From JAAURS01 sp044923475 (GTDB lineage Bacteria > Cyanobacteriota > Cyanobacteriia > Thermosynechococcales > Thermosynechococcaceae): a stretch of DNA of 64,000 bases. Below, piece by piece: positions 7,960 to 13,796 of the stretch. Within the stretch, counting starts at the first letter, position 1, and every line of letters starts with the position of its first letter. A model generated the notes under the pieces. It was not told the origin of the DNA and did no database searches. It saw only the letters and a program-made list of their open reading frames with translations. Location of the stretch: assembly GCF_044923475.1 (NCBI RefSeq), contig NZ_CP137338.1, positions 5,146,001 to 5,210,000 of the forward strand, given 5' to 3'. A program made the translations under genes and the position numbers.

Positions 7960-8346
7960 ATGTTGAAACTAACCTATACCGAAACTGGATTCCGATTGGA
8001 ACGGCTAAAGATCTCTCTAGAACTTTGGGTATCTCAGCGCGTTTCGATGACACTCTGTGCGGGTCAAACTCTATATTTTGAGCCGAGCAAGGCCTCCTTC
8101 TTGCTACCTGCCAAAGATCCCGGACTCTTTCGCCTAGAGCAACTTCTGAGCGCAGAATACAAGCCGTTTATCTCCTTTTCTACAGTGGATGACGCCTATG
8201 TGGAAGTCAGCCTCAAAGGAAGCTGGATTGCAGAAAGTATGGACGCCCATGAAGGCATCTTCATTGCAACGTTTTCTAATCAAGTGGAGTTCTACTTGCA
8301 CAAGCTCTGGCAATCCACTCAAGCCCAAGCATCTTTCTTGGCTTAA
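7960..8346 (+). CDS. Conserved hypothetical protein, cyanobacterial type
   Basis: A 128-residue soluble protein starting MLKLTYTETGFRLERL. It has an aromatic and acidic pattern (EPSKASFLLP, FISFSTVDDAYVEVSLKGSWIA). I recall similar small proteins in other cyanobacteria, but no function is known and no catalytic motif is visible. It starts 25 bases after the HNH gene on the same strand and is probably co-transcribed with it. Confidence 0.7.
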   Translation: MLKLTYTETGFRLERLKISLELWVSQRVSMTLCAGQTLYFEPSKASFLLPAKDPGLFRLEQLLSAEYKPFISFSTVDDAYVEVSLKGSWIAESMDAHEGIFIATFSNQVEFYLHKLWQSTQAQASFLA

Positions 8347-8413
8347 AGCTTGCAACCCTCTGCACGCAAAGGAAGTTCGTTGCATTGGTGACGATTTTCA
8401 CTGGAGTCCAGCA

Positions 8414-8454
8414 CACCTTGTAAGGGCGCGCATACCTTGCGCCCTTACAAGGTG
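8414..8454. repeat. Perfect 16-bp hairpin repeat
   Basis: CACCTTGTAAGGGCGC (8414-8429) and its exact complement (8439-8454) enclose a 9-nt loop. There is no T run, so it is not a classic terminator for the preceding gene. The sequence resembles the GTAGGGGCGC-type dispersed hairpins frequent in cyanobacterial genomes. Confidence 0.75.
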
Positions 8455-8525
8455 CTGTATTTCATCAATTAAGAACTACTACATCCCCTCTTTCAGCTAA
8501 TTTTCAAAAACCTTGCAGTACCCCC

Positions 8526-8563
8526 TTGACATTCTGTAGTACGTTTGTAGTATAACTGTAGTA
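8526..8563 (+). promoter_or_regulatory. tRNA-array promoter overlapping three phased TGTAGTA repeats
   Basis: A TTGACA -35 box (8526-8531), a 16-bp spacer and TAGTAT (8548-8553) lie about 95 bases before the first tRNA. TGTAGTA occurs at 8535, 8546 and 8557, exactly one 11-bp helical turn apart. The repeats cover the spacer, the -10 box and the start region, so a protein binding one face of the helix here would control the whole array. This is inferred from layout only. Confidence 0.6.
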
Positions 8564-8650
8564 TCGAGAGAAACGCGGAAGCGCCTGTTAAGCAGAGACG
8601 ATTCCTCGCTTTCCTTCCGAACCTTGAAAACTAAATATCTGCCACTTTTT

Positions 8651-8750
8651 GGGGGTGTAGCTCAGCCTGGTCTAGAGCGCCTGTTTGTCGAACAGGAAGT
8701 CGCGAGTATCTCCTTCGGATACGCTTCGCGAACAAATCTCGTCACCCTCG
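8651..8750 (+). tRNA. tRNA-Asp(GUC) with 24-nt insertion in the T loop
   Basis: Acceptor GGGGGTG/CACCCTC, anticodon loop TTGTCGA (8685-8691) and discriminator G are all good for Asp. The T stem GCGAG/CTCGT is intact, but the loop between them is 31 nt (8707-8737) instead of 7. The extra sequence includes CGCTTCGCGAAC (8722-8733), the core of a short dispersed repeat. CCA is not encoded. Function is doubtful unless the insertion is tolerated. Confidence 0.8.
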
Positions 8751-8755
8751 CCTTT

Positions 8756-8829
8756 AGCCTTGTGGACGAATAGAAAAGTCGCTCTGATTCTCAGTCAGAG
8801 AGAAGCGGGTGCAGCTCCCGCCAAGGCTC
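8756..8829 (+). tRNA. Degenerate tRNA-Glu(CUC)
   Basis: Acceptor AGCCTTG/CAAGGCT (7 bp), anticodon loop TTCTCAG with anticodon CUC, and T stem GCGGG/CCCGC are present. The D loop lacks the GG pair, and the T loop is TGCAGCT instead of TTCNANN, so tertiary contacts would be weak. Could be a decaying gene. Confidence 0.65.
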
Positions 8830-8835
8830 CCAAAT

Positions 8836-8909
8836 GGCTGAGTACCCAAGCGGTTTAAGGGGGGAGTTTGCAAAACTCTTATTCGCGAGTTCGAATCTCG
8901 CCTCAGCCT
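8836..8909 (+). tRNA. tRNA-Cys(GCA)
   Basis: Acceptor GGCTGAG/CTCAGCC, anticodon loop TTGCAAA, T loop TTCGAAT, and discriminator T, as expected for Cys. CCA not encoded. Confidence 0.92.
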
Positions 8910-8917
8910 CCAATTGT

Positions 8918-8992
8918 TGCAGTGTCACCTAACGGTAAGGTACTCGGCTCATAACCGAGGATATGCGGGTTCAACTCCCGCCGCTGCGACCA
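8918..8992 (+). tRNA. tRNA with CAU anticodon (Met or Ile2)
   Basis: Acceptor TGCAGTG/CGCTGCG with two wobble pairs, anticodon loop CTCATAA, T stem GCGGG/CCCGC, discriminator A and encoded CCA. Whether it serves as elongator Met or, after lysidine modification, as Ile(AUA) cannot be told from the sequence. Confidence 0.85.
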
Positions 8993-8995
8993 AAT

Positions 8996-9066
8996 GCAGG
9001 GATGGTGTAACGGCAGCACAAGGGTCTCCAAAGCCTTTAGTCTGGGTTCAAATCCTAGTCTCTGCG
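8996..9066 (+). tRNA. tRNA-Trp(CCA)
   Basis: Acceptor GCAGGGA/TCTCTGC, anticodon loop CTCCAAA, T loop TTCAAAT, and discriminator G as expected for Trp. The anticodon stem has two wobble pairs. No CCA encoded. A 41-nt spacer follows. Confidence 0.88.
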
Positions 9067-9107
9067 TTCTACTGATTGCCCTTGCACGCAGTAGAAATTT
9101 CAAGCAT

Positions 9108-9185
9108 GGTGCCGTAGGCAAATCTGGTAAAGCCGCATGACTTTCAATCATGTGCGTGCGGGTTCAATTCCCGTCGGCACTGCCA
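9108..9185 (+). tRNA. tRNA-Glu(UUC)
   Basis: Acceptor GGTGCCG/CGGCACT, anticodon loop CTTTCAA, T loop TTCAATT, discriminator G, CCA encoded. Confidence 0.9.
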
Positions 9186-9194
9186 ATTATACAT

Positions 9195-9279
9195 AGGTCG
9201 GCTCGCCTACTAGCGTGGGCAACTGTCTGTAAAACAGCCGCTAACTGCATTGCAGGTGCAACTCCTGCCCGACCTACCA
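9195..9279 (+). tRNA. tRNA-Tyr(GUA)
   Basis: Acceptor AGGTCGG/CCGACCT, anticodon loop CTGTAAA, and a long variable arm as in bacterial type II tRNA-Tyr. Discriminator A, CCA encoded. The T loop is TGCAACT, missing the usual TTC. Confidence 0.88.
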
Positions 9280-9284
9280 ATTGT

Positions 9285-9365
9285 GGAGAGTAACCCGATC
9301 GGGCGATCGGCGCTGTTTGCTAAACAGATGGATGAACAATTGTGGTTCGAGTCCACTGCTCTCCG
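9285..9365 (+). tRNA. tRNA-Ser(GCU)
   Basis: Acceptor GGAGAGT/GCTCTCC, anticodon loop TTGCTAA, a long variable arm and discriminator G fit Ser. The D loop contains the HIP1-like word GGCGATCGG. Confidence 0.88.
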
Positions 9366-9370
9366 CCTTT

Positions 9371-9448
9371 GAGAACGTGGTGTAACTGAATGAACATATC
9401 GGTCTACGAAACCGAAGAGTGAAGGTTCAAGTCCTTCCGTTCTCGCCA
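9371..9448 (+). tRNA. tRNA-Arg(ACG), substrate type for TadA
   Basis: Acceptor GAGAACG/CGTTCTC, anticodon loop CTACGAA, T loop TTCAAGT, discriminator G, CCA encoded. A34 is normally converted to inosine by TadA, whose gene ends this locus. The D loop lacks the GG pair. Confidence 0.88.
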
Positions 9449-9453
9449 TTTAT

Positions 9454-9534
9454 GGAGGGTACCGCTGAATGGACGGCAACTGGTCTTGAAAACCAGGGTA
9501 AGGCAACTTAGGGGTTCGATTCCTCTACTCTCCG
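9454..9534 (+). tRNA. tRNA-Ser(UGA)
   Basis: Acceptor GGAGGGT/ACTCTCC, anticodon loop CTTGAAA, a long variable arm, T loop TTCGATT and discriminator G. Confidence 0.9.
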
Positions 9535-9538
9535 CCTT

Positions 9539-9635
9539 GGGAAGTTGGTGAAGCTGGTGCTCATGTGCTGCTGTTGGCGTAGCCTGTCCAACGGACATAG
9601 ACGGCGAGAAGACGGTTCGATTCCGTCACTTCCCA
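9539..9635 (+). tRNA. tRNA of unclear identity with 24-nt insertion in the anticodon loop
   Basis: Acceptor GGGAAGT/ACTTCCC, D stem GTGA/TCAT with GG in the loop, T arm GACGG-TTCGATT-CCGTC and discriminator A are intact. The anticodon stem TGCTG/CGGCG encloses 31 nt (9571-9601) instead of 7. The loop holds the repeat core GTTGGCGTAGCC (9573-9584) and a GTCC/GGAC mini-hairpin. Depending on the junction, the ancestral anticodon could have been GUU or GUA, or another lost one. It cannot decode as it stands. Confidence 0.7.
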
Positions 9636-9659
9636 TTCCCTATTAAGGGAAATCTGTAT

Positions 9660-9734
<75 letters not shown>

Positions 9735-9739
9735 TTTAT

Positions 9740-9813
9740 TGCCGGATCGACTAATGGCAGGTCGCAGCGCTCTGAACGCTGAAATGCAGGTTCAACCCCT
9801 GCTCTGGCATCCA
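9740..9813 (+). tRNA. tRNA-Gln(CUG)
   Basis: Acceptor TGCCGGA/TCTGGCA, anticodon loop CTCTGAA, T arm GCAGG-TTCAACC-CCTGC, discriminator T, CCA encoded. Confidence 0.88.
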
Positions 9814-9838
9814 TTCTCACTTTCTAAACAAACTTCAA

Positions 9839-9911
9839 TGCCCTGTGGTGTAATTGGCAACATCTCGCTCTTTGAAAGCGAAGACTTCAGGTTCAAAGCC
9901 TGACGGGGCAG
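9839..9911 (+). tRNA. tRNA-Gln(UUG)
   Basis: Acceptor TGCCCTG/CGGGGCA, anticodon loop CTTTGAA, T loop TTCAAAG, discriminator G, no CCA encoded. Confidence 0.88.
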
Positions 9912-9912
9912 T

Positions 9913-9957
9913 TGGGAGGTAAACAGTCGCCTGGGTCAAACCTCTGTAAACCTCCCA
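9913..9957 (+). pseudogene. 45-nt hairpin, possible tRNA remnant
   Basis: TGGGAGGT pairs with ACCTCCCA, and an inner ACAG/CTGT continues the stem. It sits where a tRNA would be expected in the array and resembles an acceptor stem closed on itself after deletion of the body. It could instead be a processing signal. Confidence 0.45.
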
Positions 9958-9963
9958 TTTCTA

Positions 9964-10040
9964 ACTCCTGTAGCCCAATGGAAGAGGCAACTGTCTTAAA
10001 AACGGTTTACGTATGAGTTCAAATCTCATCAGGAGTACCA
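9964..10040 (+). tRNA. tRNA with Leu(UAA) anticodon but short variable loop
   Basis: Acceptor ACTCCTG/CAGGAGT, anticodon loop CTTAAAA, T arm ATGAG-TTCAAAT-CTCAT, discriminator A, CCA encoded. The variable loop has only 6 nt (TTACGT), whereas bacterial tRNA-Leu is type II with a long arm. The usual cyanobacterial group I intron of tRNA-Leu(UAA) is absent. Aminoacylation identity is uncertain. Confidence 0.75.
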
Positions 10041-10048
10041 AAAACTAT

Positions 10049-10125
10049 CGGGATGTAATTCAGCGGTCTAGAAGCCATGCTTTGGGAGCATGGAGTCGCA
10101 GGTTCAAATCCTGTCATCCCGACCA
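10049..10125 (+). tRNA. tRNA-Pro(UGG)
   Basis: Acceptor CGGGATG/CATCCCG with C1-G72 and A73 as in bacterial tRNA-Pro, anticodon loop TTTGGGA, CCA encoded. Confidence 0.92.
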
Positions 10126-10128
10126 TTT

Positions 10129-10201
10129 ACCCCTGTGATGTAATTGGCAACCATCATAAGCTTAGACCTTATGTTTGCAGGTTCGAGTCCTGTCAGGGGT
10201 A
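10129..10201 (+). tRNA. tRNA with Leu(UAG) anticodon but short variable loop
   Basis: Acceptor ACCCCTG/CAGGGGT, anticodon loop CTTAGAC, T arm GCAGG-TTCGAGT-CCTGT, discriminator A. The variable loop has 4 nt, unlike a normal type II tRNA-Leu. CCA is not encoded. Confidence 0.75.
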
Positions 10202-10203
10202 CT

Positions 10204-10222
10204 TTGGGAATGATTTTCCCAA
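10204..10222 (+). repeat. Short hairpin between tRNA genes
   Basis: TTGGGAA pairs with TTCCCAA around a 5-nt loop in the spacer before tRNA-Lys(UUU). Possibly a processing element. Confidence 0.4.
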
Positions 10223-10230
10223 TAAAGCGT

Positions 10231-10305
10231 GAGGCGTTGACATAGTGGTTGTGTACCGCACTTTTAATGCGGCAAAGGTAGGTTCAATTCCTACACGCCT
10301 CACCA
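10231..10305 (+). tRNA. tRNA-Lys(UUU)
   Basis: Acceptor GAGGCGT/ACGCCTC, anticodon loop CTTTTAA, T arm GTAGG-TTCAATT-CCTAC, discriminator A, CCA encoded. Confidence 0.9.
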
Positions 10306-10312
10306 AAGTTAT

Positions 10313-10387
10313 GGGCGTTTGGCAGAACGGTTATGCATCTGATTCTTAATCAGACAGACACAGGTTCAATTCCTGTAGCGCCCACCA
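10313..10387 (+). tRNA. tRNA-Lys(CUU)
   Basis: Acceptor GGGCGTT/AGCGCCC, anticodon loop TTCTTAA, T arm ACAGG-TTCAATT-CCTGT, discriminator A, CCA encoded. Confidence 0.9.
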
Positions 10388-10395
10388 AATGATAA

Positions 10396-10472
10396 TGCGG
10401 GGATGGAGCAACAGAGACTCGGTAGGTTCATACCCTACACATCGGCGAGTGCAACTCTCGCCCCCGTGACCA
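10396..10472 (+). tRNA. tRNA-Met(CAU), initiator-like
   Basis: Acceptor TGCGGGG/CCCCGTG and the following ATGGAGC recall bacterial initiator tRNA. Anticodon loop TTCATAC has a CAU anticodon in a 5-bp stem. The three G-C pairs typical of initiators are missing (stem GTAGG/CCTAC), and the T loop is TGCAACT, so initiator function is doubtful. CCA encoded. Confidence 0.7.
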
Positions 10473-10475
10473 AAT

Positions 10476-10550
10476 GCTGGTGTGGCTCAACGGCAGAGCA
10501 ACTGATTTGTAATCAGTAGGTTGCAGGTTCAACTCCTGTCGCCAGCCCCA
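10476..10550 (+). tRNA. tRNA-Thr(UGU)
   Basis: Acceptor GCTGGTG/CGCCAGC, anticodon loop TTTGTAA, T arm GCAGG-TTCAACT-CCTGT, CCA encoded. Confidence 0.9.
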
Positions 10551-10554
10551 GAAT

Positions 10555-10625
10555 GCGATTGTAGTGTAATGGCAGCATCTGAGTCTTCCAAACTCTAGGT
10601 CCGAGTTCGAGTCTCGGAGATCGCT
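10555..10625 (+). tRNA. tRNA-Gly(UCC)
   Basis: Acceptor GCGATTG/AGATCGC with one mismatch at pair 7, anticodon loop CTTCCAA, T arm CCGAG-TTCGAGT-CTCGG, discriminator T. Confidence 0.88.
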
Positions 10626-10630
10626 CTCGT

Positions 10631-10705
10631 AGTCCTGTAGCTCAATGGTAGAGCAAGCGTCTTACAAGCGAGAGGTTGCAGGTTCAACTCCTGTCAGGAT
10701 TACCA
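10631..10705 (+). tRNA. tRNA-Val(UAC) with weak anticodon stem
   Basis: Acceptor AGTCCTG/CAGGATT, anticodon loop CTTACAA, T arm GCAGG-TTCAACT-CCTGT, CCA encoded. Only three pairs form in the anticodon stem (AGCGT opposite GCGAG), which suggests decay. Confidence 0.75.
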
Positions 10706-10711
10706 ACTCAT

Positions 10712-10788
10712 GGGAGTGTCGCCTAACGGATTCGGGCATCGATCTTCTAAATCGATCTGTTTAGGTTCGAGTCCTACCGCTCCTGCCA
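10712..10788 (+). tRNA. tRNA-Arg(UCU)
   Basis: Acceptor GGGAGTG/CGCTCCT, anticodon loop CTTCTAA with stem TCGAT/ATCGA, discriminator G, CCA encoded. One mismatch in the T stem. Confidence 0.87.
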
Positions 10789-10801
10789 AATATCCAATCT
10801 T

Positions 10802-10878
10802 AGGAGTGTAGCTCAATTGAATAGAGCGCCAGGTTTCGACCCTGGATGTTGTGGGTTTGAGTCCTACCACTCCTGCCA
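10802..10878 (+). tRNA. tRNA-Arg(UCG)
   Basis: Acceptor AGGAGTG/CACTCCT, anticodon loop TTTCGAC, T loop TTTGAGT, discriminator G, CCA encoded. The D loop lacks the GG pair. Confidence 0.85.
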
Positions 10879-10883
10879 ATTAC

Positions 10884-10956
10884 GGGACCATAGCTCAACT
10901 GGAAGAGCGATCGCCTTGCAAGCGATAGGTTAGGGGTTCGAATCCCCTTGGCTCCA
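10884..10956 (+). tRNA. tRNA-Ala(UGC)
   Basis: Acceptor GGGACCA/TGGCTCC with G3-U70, the Ala identity pair, one mismatch at pair 4, anticodon loop CTTGCAA, T loop TTCGAAT. HIP1 (GCGATCGC) lies at 10907-10914 in the D/anticodon stem junction. Confidence 0.87.
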
Positions 10957-10958
10957 CT

Positions 10959-11035
10959 GTGACTGAAACCAAAGCGATCGAGGTGCTGGTTTGTGAATCC
11001 AGTATTAGCGGGTTCGAGTCCCGTCAGTCACCCCA
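10959..11035 (+). tRNA. tRNA-His(GUG)
   Basis: Acceptor GTGACTG/CAGTCAC with C73, anticodon loop TTGTGAA, T loop TTCGAGT, CCA encoded. The base before G1 is T, so the G-1 residue that HisRS normally needs is not encoded. The D loop contains GCGATCGA. Confidence 0.85.
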
Positions 11036-11038
11036 AAT

Positions 11039-11170
11039 GGAAAGTGCCGCTGTTGGCGTAGCCTCGTGCAGCGATGCGATCGGCCACTGGTCTCAAAAAT
11101 CAGGTTAGGGTAGCAGCGCTTAGGAGTAACTCTTACGAAGACGCTACGCGAACGATTCCGCCACTTTCCG
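11039..11170 (+). tRNA. tRNA-Leu(CAA) disrupted by two repeat insertions
   Basis: Acceptor GGAAAGT/ACTTTCC, anticodon stem CTGGT/ATCAG with loop CTCAAAA, and a long variable region fit type II tRNA-Leu. The D arm holds an insertion with core GTTGGCGTAGCC (11052-11063). The T region holds another with core CGCTACGCGAAC (11142-11153). The 5' T-stem strand no longer pairs with CCGCC. Total length is 132 nt. Very probably non-functional. Confidence 0.75.
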
Positions 11171-11173
11171 TAT

Positions 11174-11245
11174 CCGCTTGATGCCAAAAAGTGAGGCGCT
11201 GTACTGATAATGCAGTAATAGGAGGGGCAGTACCTCCCAAGCGGA
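11174..11245 (+). tRNA. Degenerate tRNA-Ile(GAU), last unit of the array
   Basis: Acceptor CCGCTTG/CAAGCGG, D stem GCC/GGC, anticodon stem CTGTA/TGCAG with loop CTGATAA, T stem GGAGG/CCTCC. The D loop has no GG pair, and the T loop is GGCAGTA. Two more pairs (AT/AT) could lengthen the acceptor. Confidence 0.65.
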
Positions 11246-11347
11246 TTATTAGGTCTTTCGCTCTAAATTTACGCCCTCCAGCTCAAAGGTCTATGATTGC
11301 CATGCTGTTGCATTGCAACGCATCTGGGTCTGTAGTTTCTTGGTTTT

Positions 11348-11809
11348 ATGATGGGGTACGAGCAACATTGCAAGTGGATGACCCAGGCGATCGCCCTTGC
11401 CGCCGAAGCGGGTGTAGCAGGCGAGGTTCCCGTAGGTGCGTTGATTGTAGGGCCGGAGGGGAGCTGCATTGCTACCGCTGGCAACCAACGCGAACGCCAA
11501 CACGACCCCACAGCCCATGCCGAAATTTTAGTATTGCAACAAGCTGCGCGGCATTTACAAAGATGGCAGCTTCAAGACTGCACTTTATATGTCACTCTAG
11601 AACCCTGCCCCATGTGTGCGGGAGCCATCGTACAGGCCCGTTTGGGAGAACTGGTCTACGGTGCCGACGATCCTAAAACGGGGGCAGTCCGGACGGTCTT
11701 AAATTTACCGGACAGTGCCGCATCTTTCCATCGATTGAAGGTTTTGGGCGGTATTCTAGAAGCGGACTGTCGGCAACAGCTTCAGAGTTGGTTTGCCCAG
11801 CGTCGCTGA
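11348..11809 (+). CDS. tadA: tRNA-specific adenosine deaminase
   Basis: TadA deaminates A34 of tRNA-Arg(ACG) to inosine so that it reads CGU, CGC and CGA. The 153-residue product has the zinc and catalytic motifs of cytidine-deaminase-like enzymes: HAE at residues 57-59 (H57 binds zinc, E59 is the proton shuttle) and PCPMCAGA with C87 and C90 as zinc ligands. The start is one of two adjacent ATG codons. It begins 103 bases after the last tRNA of the array, on the same strand, and that array contains a tRNA-Arg(ACG). The spacer shows no strong terminator, so co-transcription is possible. Confidence 0.95.
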   Translation: MMGYEQHCKWMTQAIALAAEAGVAGEVPVGALIVGPEGSCIATAGNQRERQHDPTAHAEILVLQQAARHLQRWQLQDCTLYVTLEPCPMCAGAIVQARLGELVYGADDPKTGAVRTVLNLPDSAASFHRLKVLGGILEADCRQQLQSWFAQRR

Positions 11810-11914
11810 GCCGATCGAGCCGGTCGATGGGCAAGTACTTGGGTTACTCGATTCGATCGTTGGATGCGGTTAAGGTATCTTCAACCCTAACTTCTCTCGT
11901 TCTAGGTATTTTTT

Positions 11915-12505
11915 ATGTTAAGCGACCGATCCGCTTGTCGTTGTCCTTGGGTAGACCTTACAAAACCCGACTATATTGACTATCACGATCGCGAATGGGG
12001 CGTCCCGGTTCGGGAAGATCGATTGTGGTTTGAATTTCTGGTGTTGGAATCCGCTCAAGCGGGGTTGAGTTGGTATACCATTCTGCGCAAACGCGAGAAC
12101 TATCGCCTCGCTTTCGACCAATTCGATCCGGTCAAGATTGCCCAGTATGACGACGAGAAAGTTCCATCTCTGCTGGCCAATCCAGGGATTATTCGGAATC
12201 GTCTCAAGGTGCTGGCCACTATCAACAATGCTCGAAAATTTCTGGAGATTCAGGAATCCTTTGGGAGTTTCGATGCCTACATTTGGCGATTTGTTGAGGG
12301 GCAGCCCATCGTCAATGCCTATCGCGAATTGGCGGATTACCCTGCGACATCCAAAGAATCCGATGTCTTGAGTAAGGATCTTCGGCAGCGCGGATTTAAG
12401 TTTCTCGGCTCCACGGTTTGCTATGCCCACATGCAGGCGACCGGAATGGTCAACGACCACGCGTTGGACTGCTACCGCAGGCAGGAAATTATTGATGCCT
12501 ATTGA
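11915..12505 (+). CDS. tag: DNA-3-methyladenine glycosylase I
   Basis: Tag removes 3-methyladenine from alkylated DNA to start base-excision repair. The 196-residue protein has the family signature RCPWV near the start, YHDREWGVP at about 23-31, LESAQAGLSWYTILRKR (catalytic-region Glu near 45) and the C-terminal TGMVNDHALDC. Cys and His in CPW, YHD and DHALDC are the expected zinc-snap ligands. It follows tadA by about 105 bases on the same strand. Confidence 0.95.
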   Translation: MLSDRSACRCPWVDLTKPDYIDYHDREWGVPVREDRLWFEFLVLESAQAGLSWYTILRKRENYRLAFDQFDPVKIAQYDDEKVPSLLANPGIIRNRLKVLATINNARKFLEIQESFGSFDAYIWRFVEGQPIVNAYRELADYPATSKESDVLSKDLRQRGFKFLGSTVCYAHMQATGMVNDHALDCYRRQEIIDAY

Positions 12506-12687
12506 GAATGCTTCGGCTAGCGCAATCTTTACTATTAAGCATGCTTTCTGAGCCTGAAGTGACTTCCAATTGCAATAACAGCAAGGCCCAAGGCATGCAA
12601 CCAAAATCCAGAATTAGGGTAACAAGAAATATCAACCGTCCTATGAATACCAAACGTAATCATGATCCAGAATACCAGAATCAAGTT

Positions 12688-12975
12688 TCAGAATAAAAAC
12701 AATGAAAACAATAAAAAATGTATTCCAAGATCGAACCTTCTTAAAAAATAGATCGCAAATACAAGAGACAACAAATAAAATGCAAGGCATAGCGAATAGA
12801 AGTGAAGTTCTGACTTAAATAAGTCAATATAGCTTAGATCTAAGTCAAGATTGCTTACATTTATACCAACTGGCGCTCTACACGAAAACCAATTCAGAAA
12901 AAACGAAGGAGACAAAAATAATATTCCAAATTCTGGTAAAAATTTAATGAATTTAGTTTTAATATTTTTAGTCAT
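12688..12975 (-). CDS. Small AT-rich membrane protein, hypothetical
   Basis: A 95-residue reading frame rich in Phe and Leu with two or three hydrophobic segments (about 12-28, 58-76, 82-95). Its AT content is well above the neighbours. I recognise no family, and coding is uncertain. It may belong to an acquired AT-rich patch that continues into the next gene. Confidence 0.4.
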   Translation of the reverse strand: MTKNIKTKFIKFLPEFGILFLSPSFFLNWFSCRAPVGINVSNLDLDLSYIDLFKSELHFYSLCLAFYLLSLVFAIYFLRRFDLGIHFLLFSLFLF

Positions 12976-13131
12976 TACTGGAAACTCAAAGCCTAAGCAT
13001 CTATAAGAGTCAGGAATATTTTCAAAAGACTTAATATGTCTATCAGGGTAACGGCTGATGCGTCACCGCATGGCAATAATGTTTGCATCATAACCGATAG
13101 TATATGACGCCGCTCCGTGTACGTACGCTTT

Positions 13132-13719
13132 TTAGATATCGGATTGGCTAGAGTGAATAAACTGGTAAAAGTCTGATGATTTAGTGAATTCTTGAATGTC
13201 TTTTAGTCCATCTATAGATGAGGTCAGCATCCACCCTAGGTTTTCAAGATGGGCTAATAATCGAGGGTTTTGTTCATCTAAAAGATGAATTAACTTGTAA
13301 TAATCTTGTATAGAGGTAGTATCGAGTAGCGCTAAATCTTGATGAATCAACTTATTCCGTTCTACTACAATCTCTGAGAGAGCCTGTTTCTGAATATTTA
13401 AGACAGCTGAGTCACTATAGGTAACCTTAAATGACAAAGACATCCCTGACTCAGAAGAGTCTAGTTGAGGCTTAGATTGATTATCATCAACTAGTACGGT
13501 GTTATGTAATTTCTGAACTAGTTTCCCCAATGTCTGCTTACGAAATCTCTCTTGATTGGCCTCCAACTGGTTAAGAGTTGATGTTGACAATTTATCAATC
13601 TGAGTCAATGAAAGTAGATACTTTAAAGTACCTTCAATCTTTGAAAGATTAATTATGTTTCTACCCAGCTTTCTTAGTGCTTCAGTTCGAACTAATTCAA
13701 TATCTAACGGTTCATCCAT
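13132..13719 (-). CDS. Hypothetical all-helical protein with HEPN-like RNKLIH motif
   Basis: A 195-residue, AT-rich gene with no signal peptide or membrane segment. The product appears fully helical. ERNKLIHQ near residues 122-129 matches the RNxxxH motif of HEPN ribonucleases, which act in toxin-antitoxin, abortive infection and RNA-processing systems. I see no adjacent antitoxin-like partner on either side. The next gene is an ABC transporter on the other strand. The family call rests on one motif plus predicted helices. Confidence 0.6.
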   Translation of the reverse strand: MDEPLDIELVRTEALRKLGRNIINLSKIEGTLKYLLSLTQIDKLSTSTLNQLEANQERFRKQTLGKLVQKLHNTVLVDDNQSKPQLDSSESGMSLSFKVTYSDSAVLNIQKQALSEIVVERNKLIHQDLALLDTTSIQDYYKLIHLLDEQNPRLLAHLENLGWMLTSSIDGLKDIQEFTKSSDFYQFIHSSQSDI

Positions 13720-13796
13720 GATTAATAGTATTGCTCGATTCTACATATTATGAGAACTACTGTTGTTTACAGTACAGAAAGATTGCCGCCCAACTC

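Noticed and set aside
8538..8551. A LexA-type site in the tRNA-array promoter (AGTAC and GTAG spaced like the cyanobacterial box)
   Set aside because: The second half-site has the wrong base at a key position, and the 11-bp TGTAGTA repeats explain the pattern better.
9571..9601. The insertion in the anticodon loop as a true spliced tRNA intron
   Set aside because: No bulge-helix-bulge structure is evident and it is far too short for a group I intron. It matches a dispersed repeat found in other tRNA loops nearby, so insertion of a repeat is simpler.
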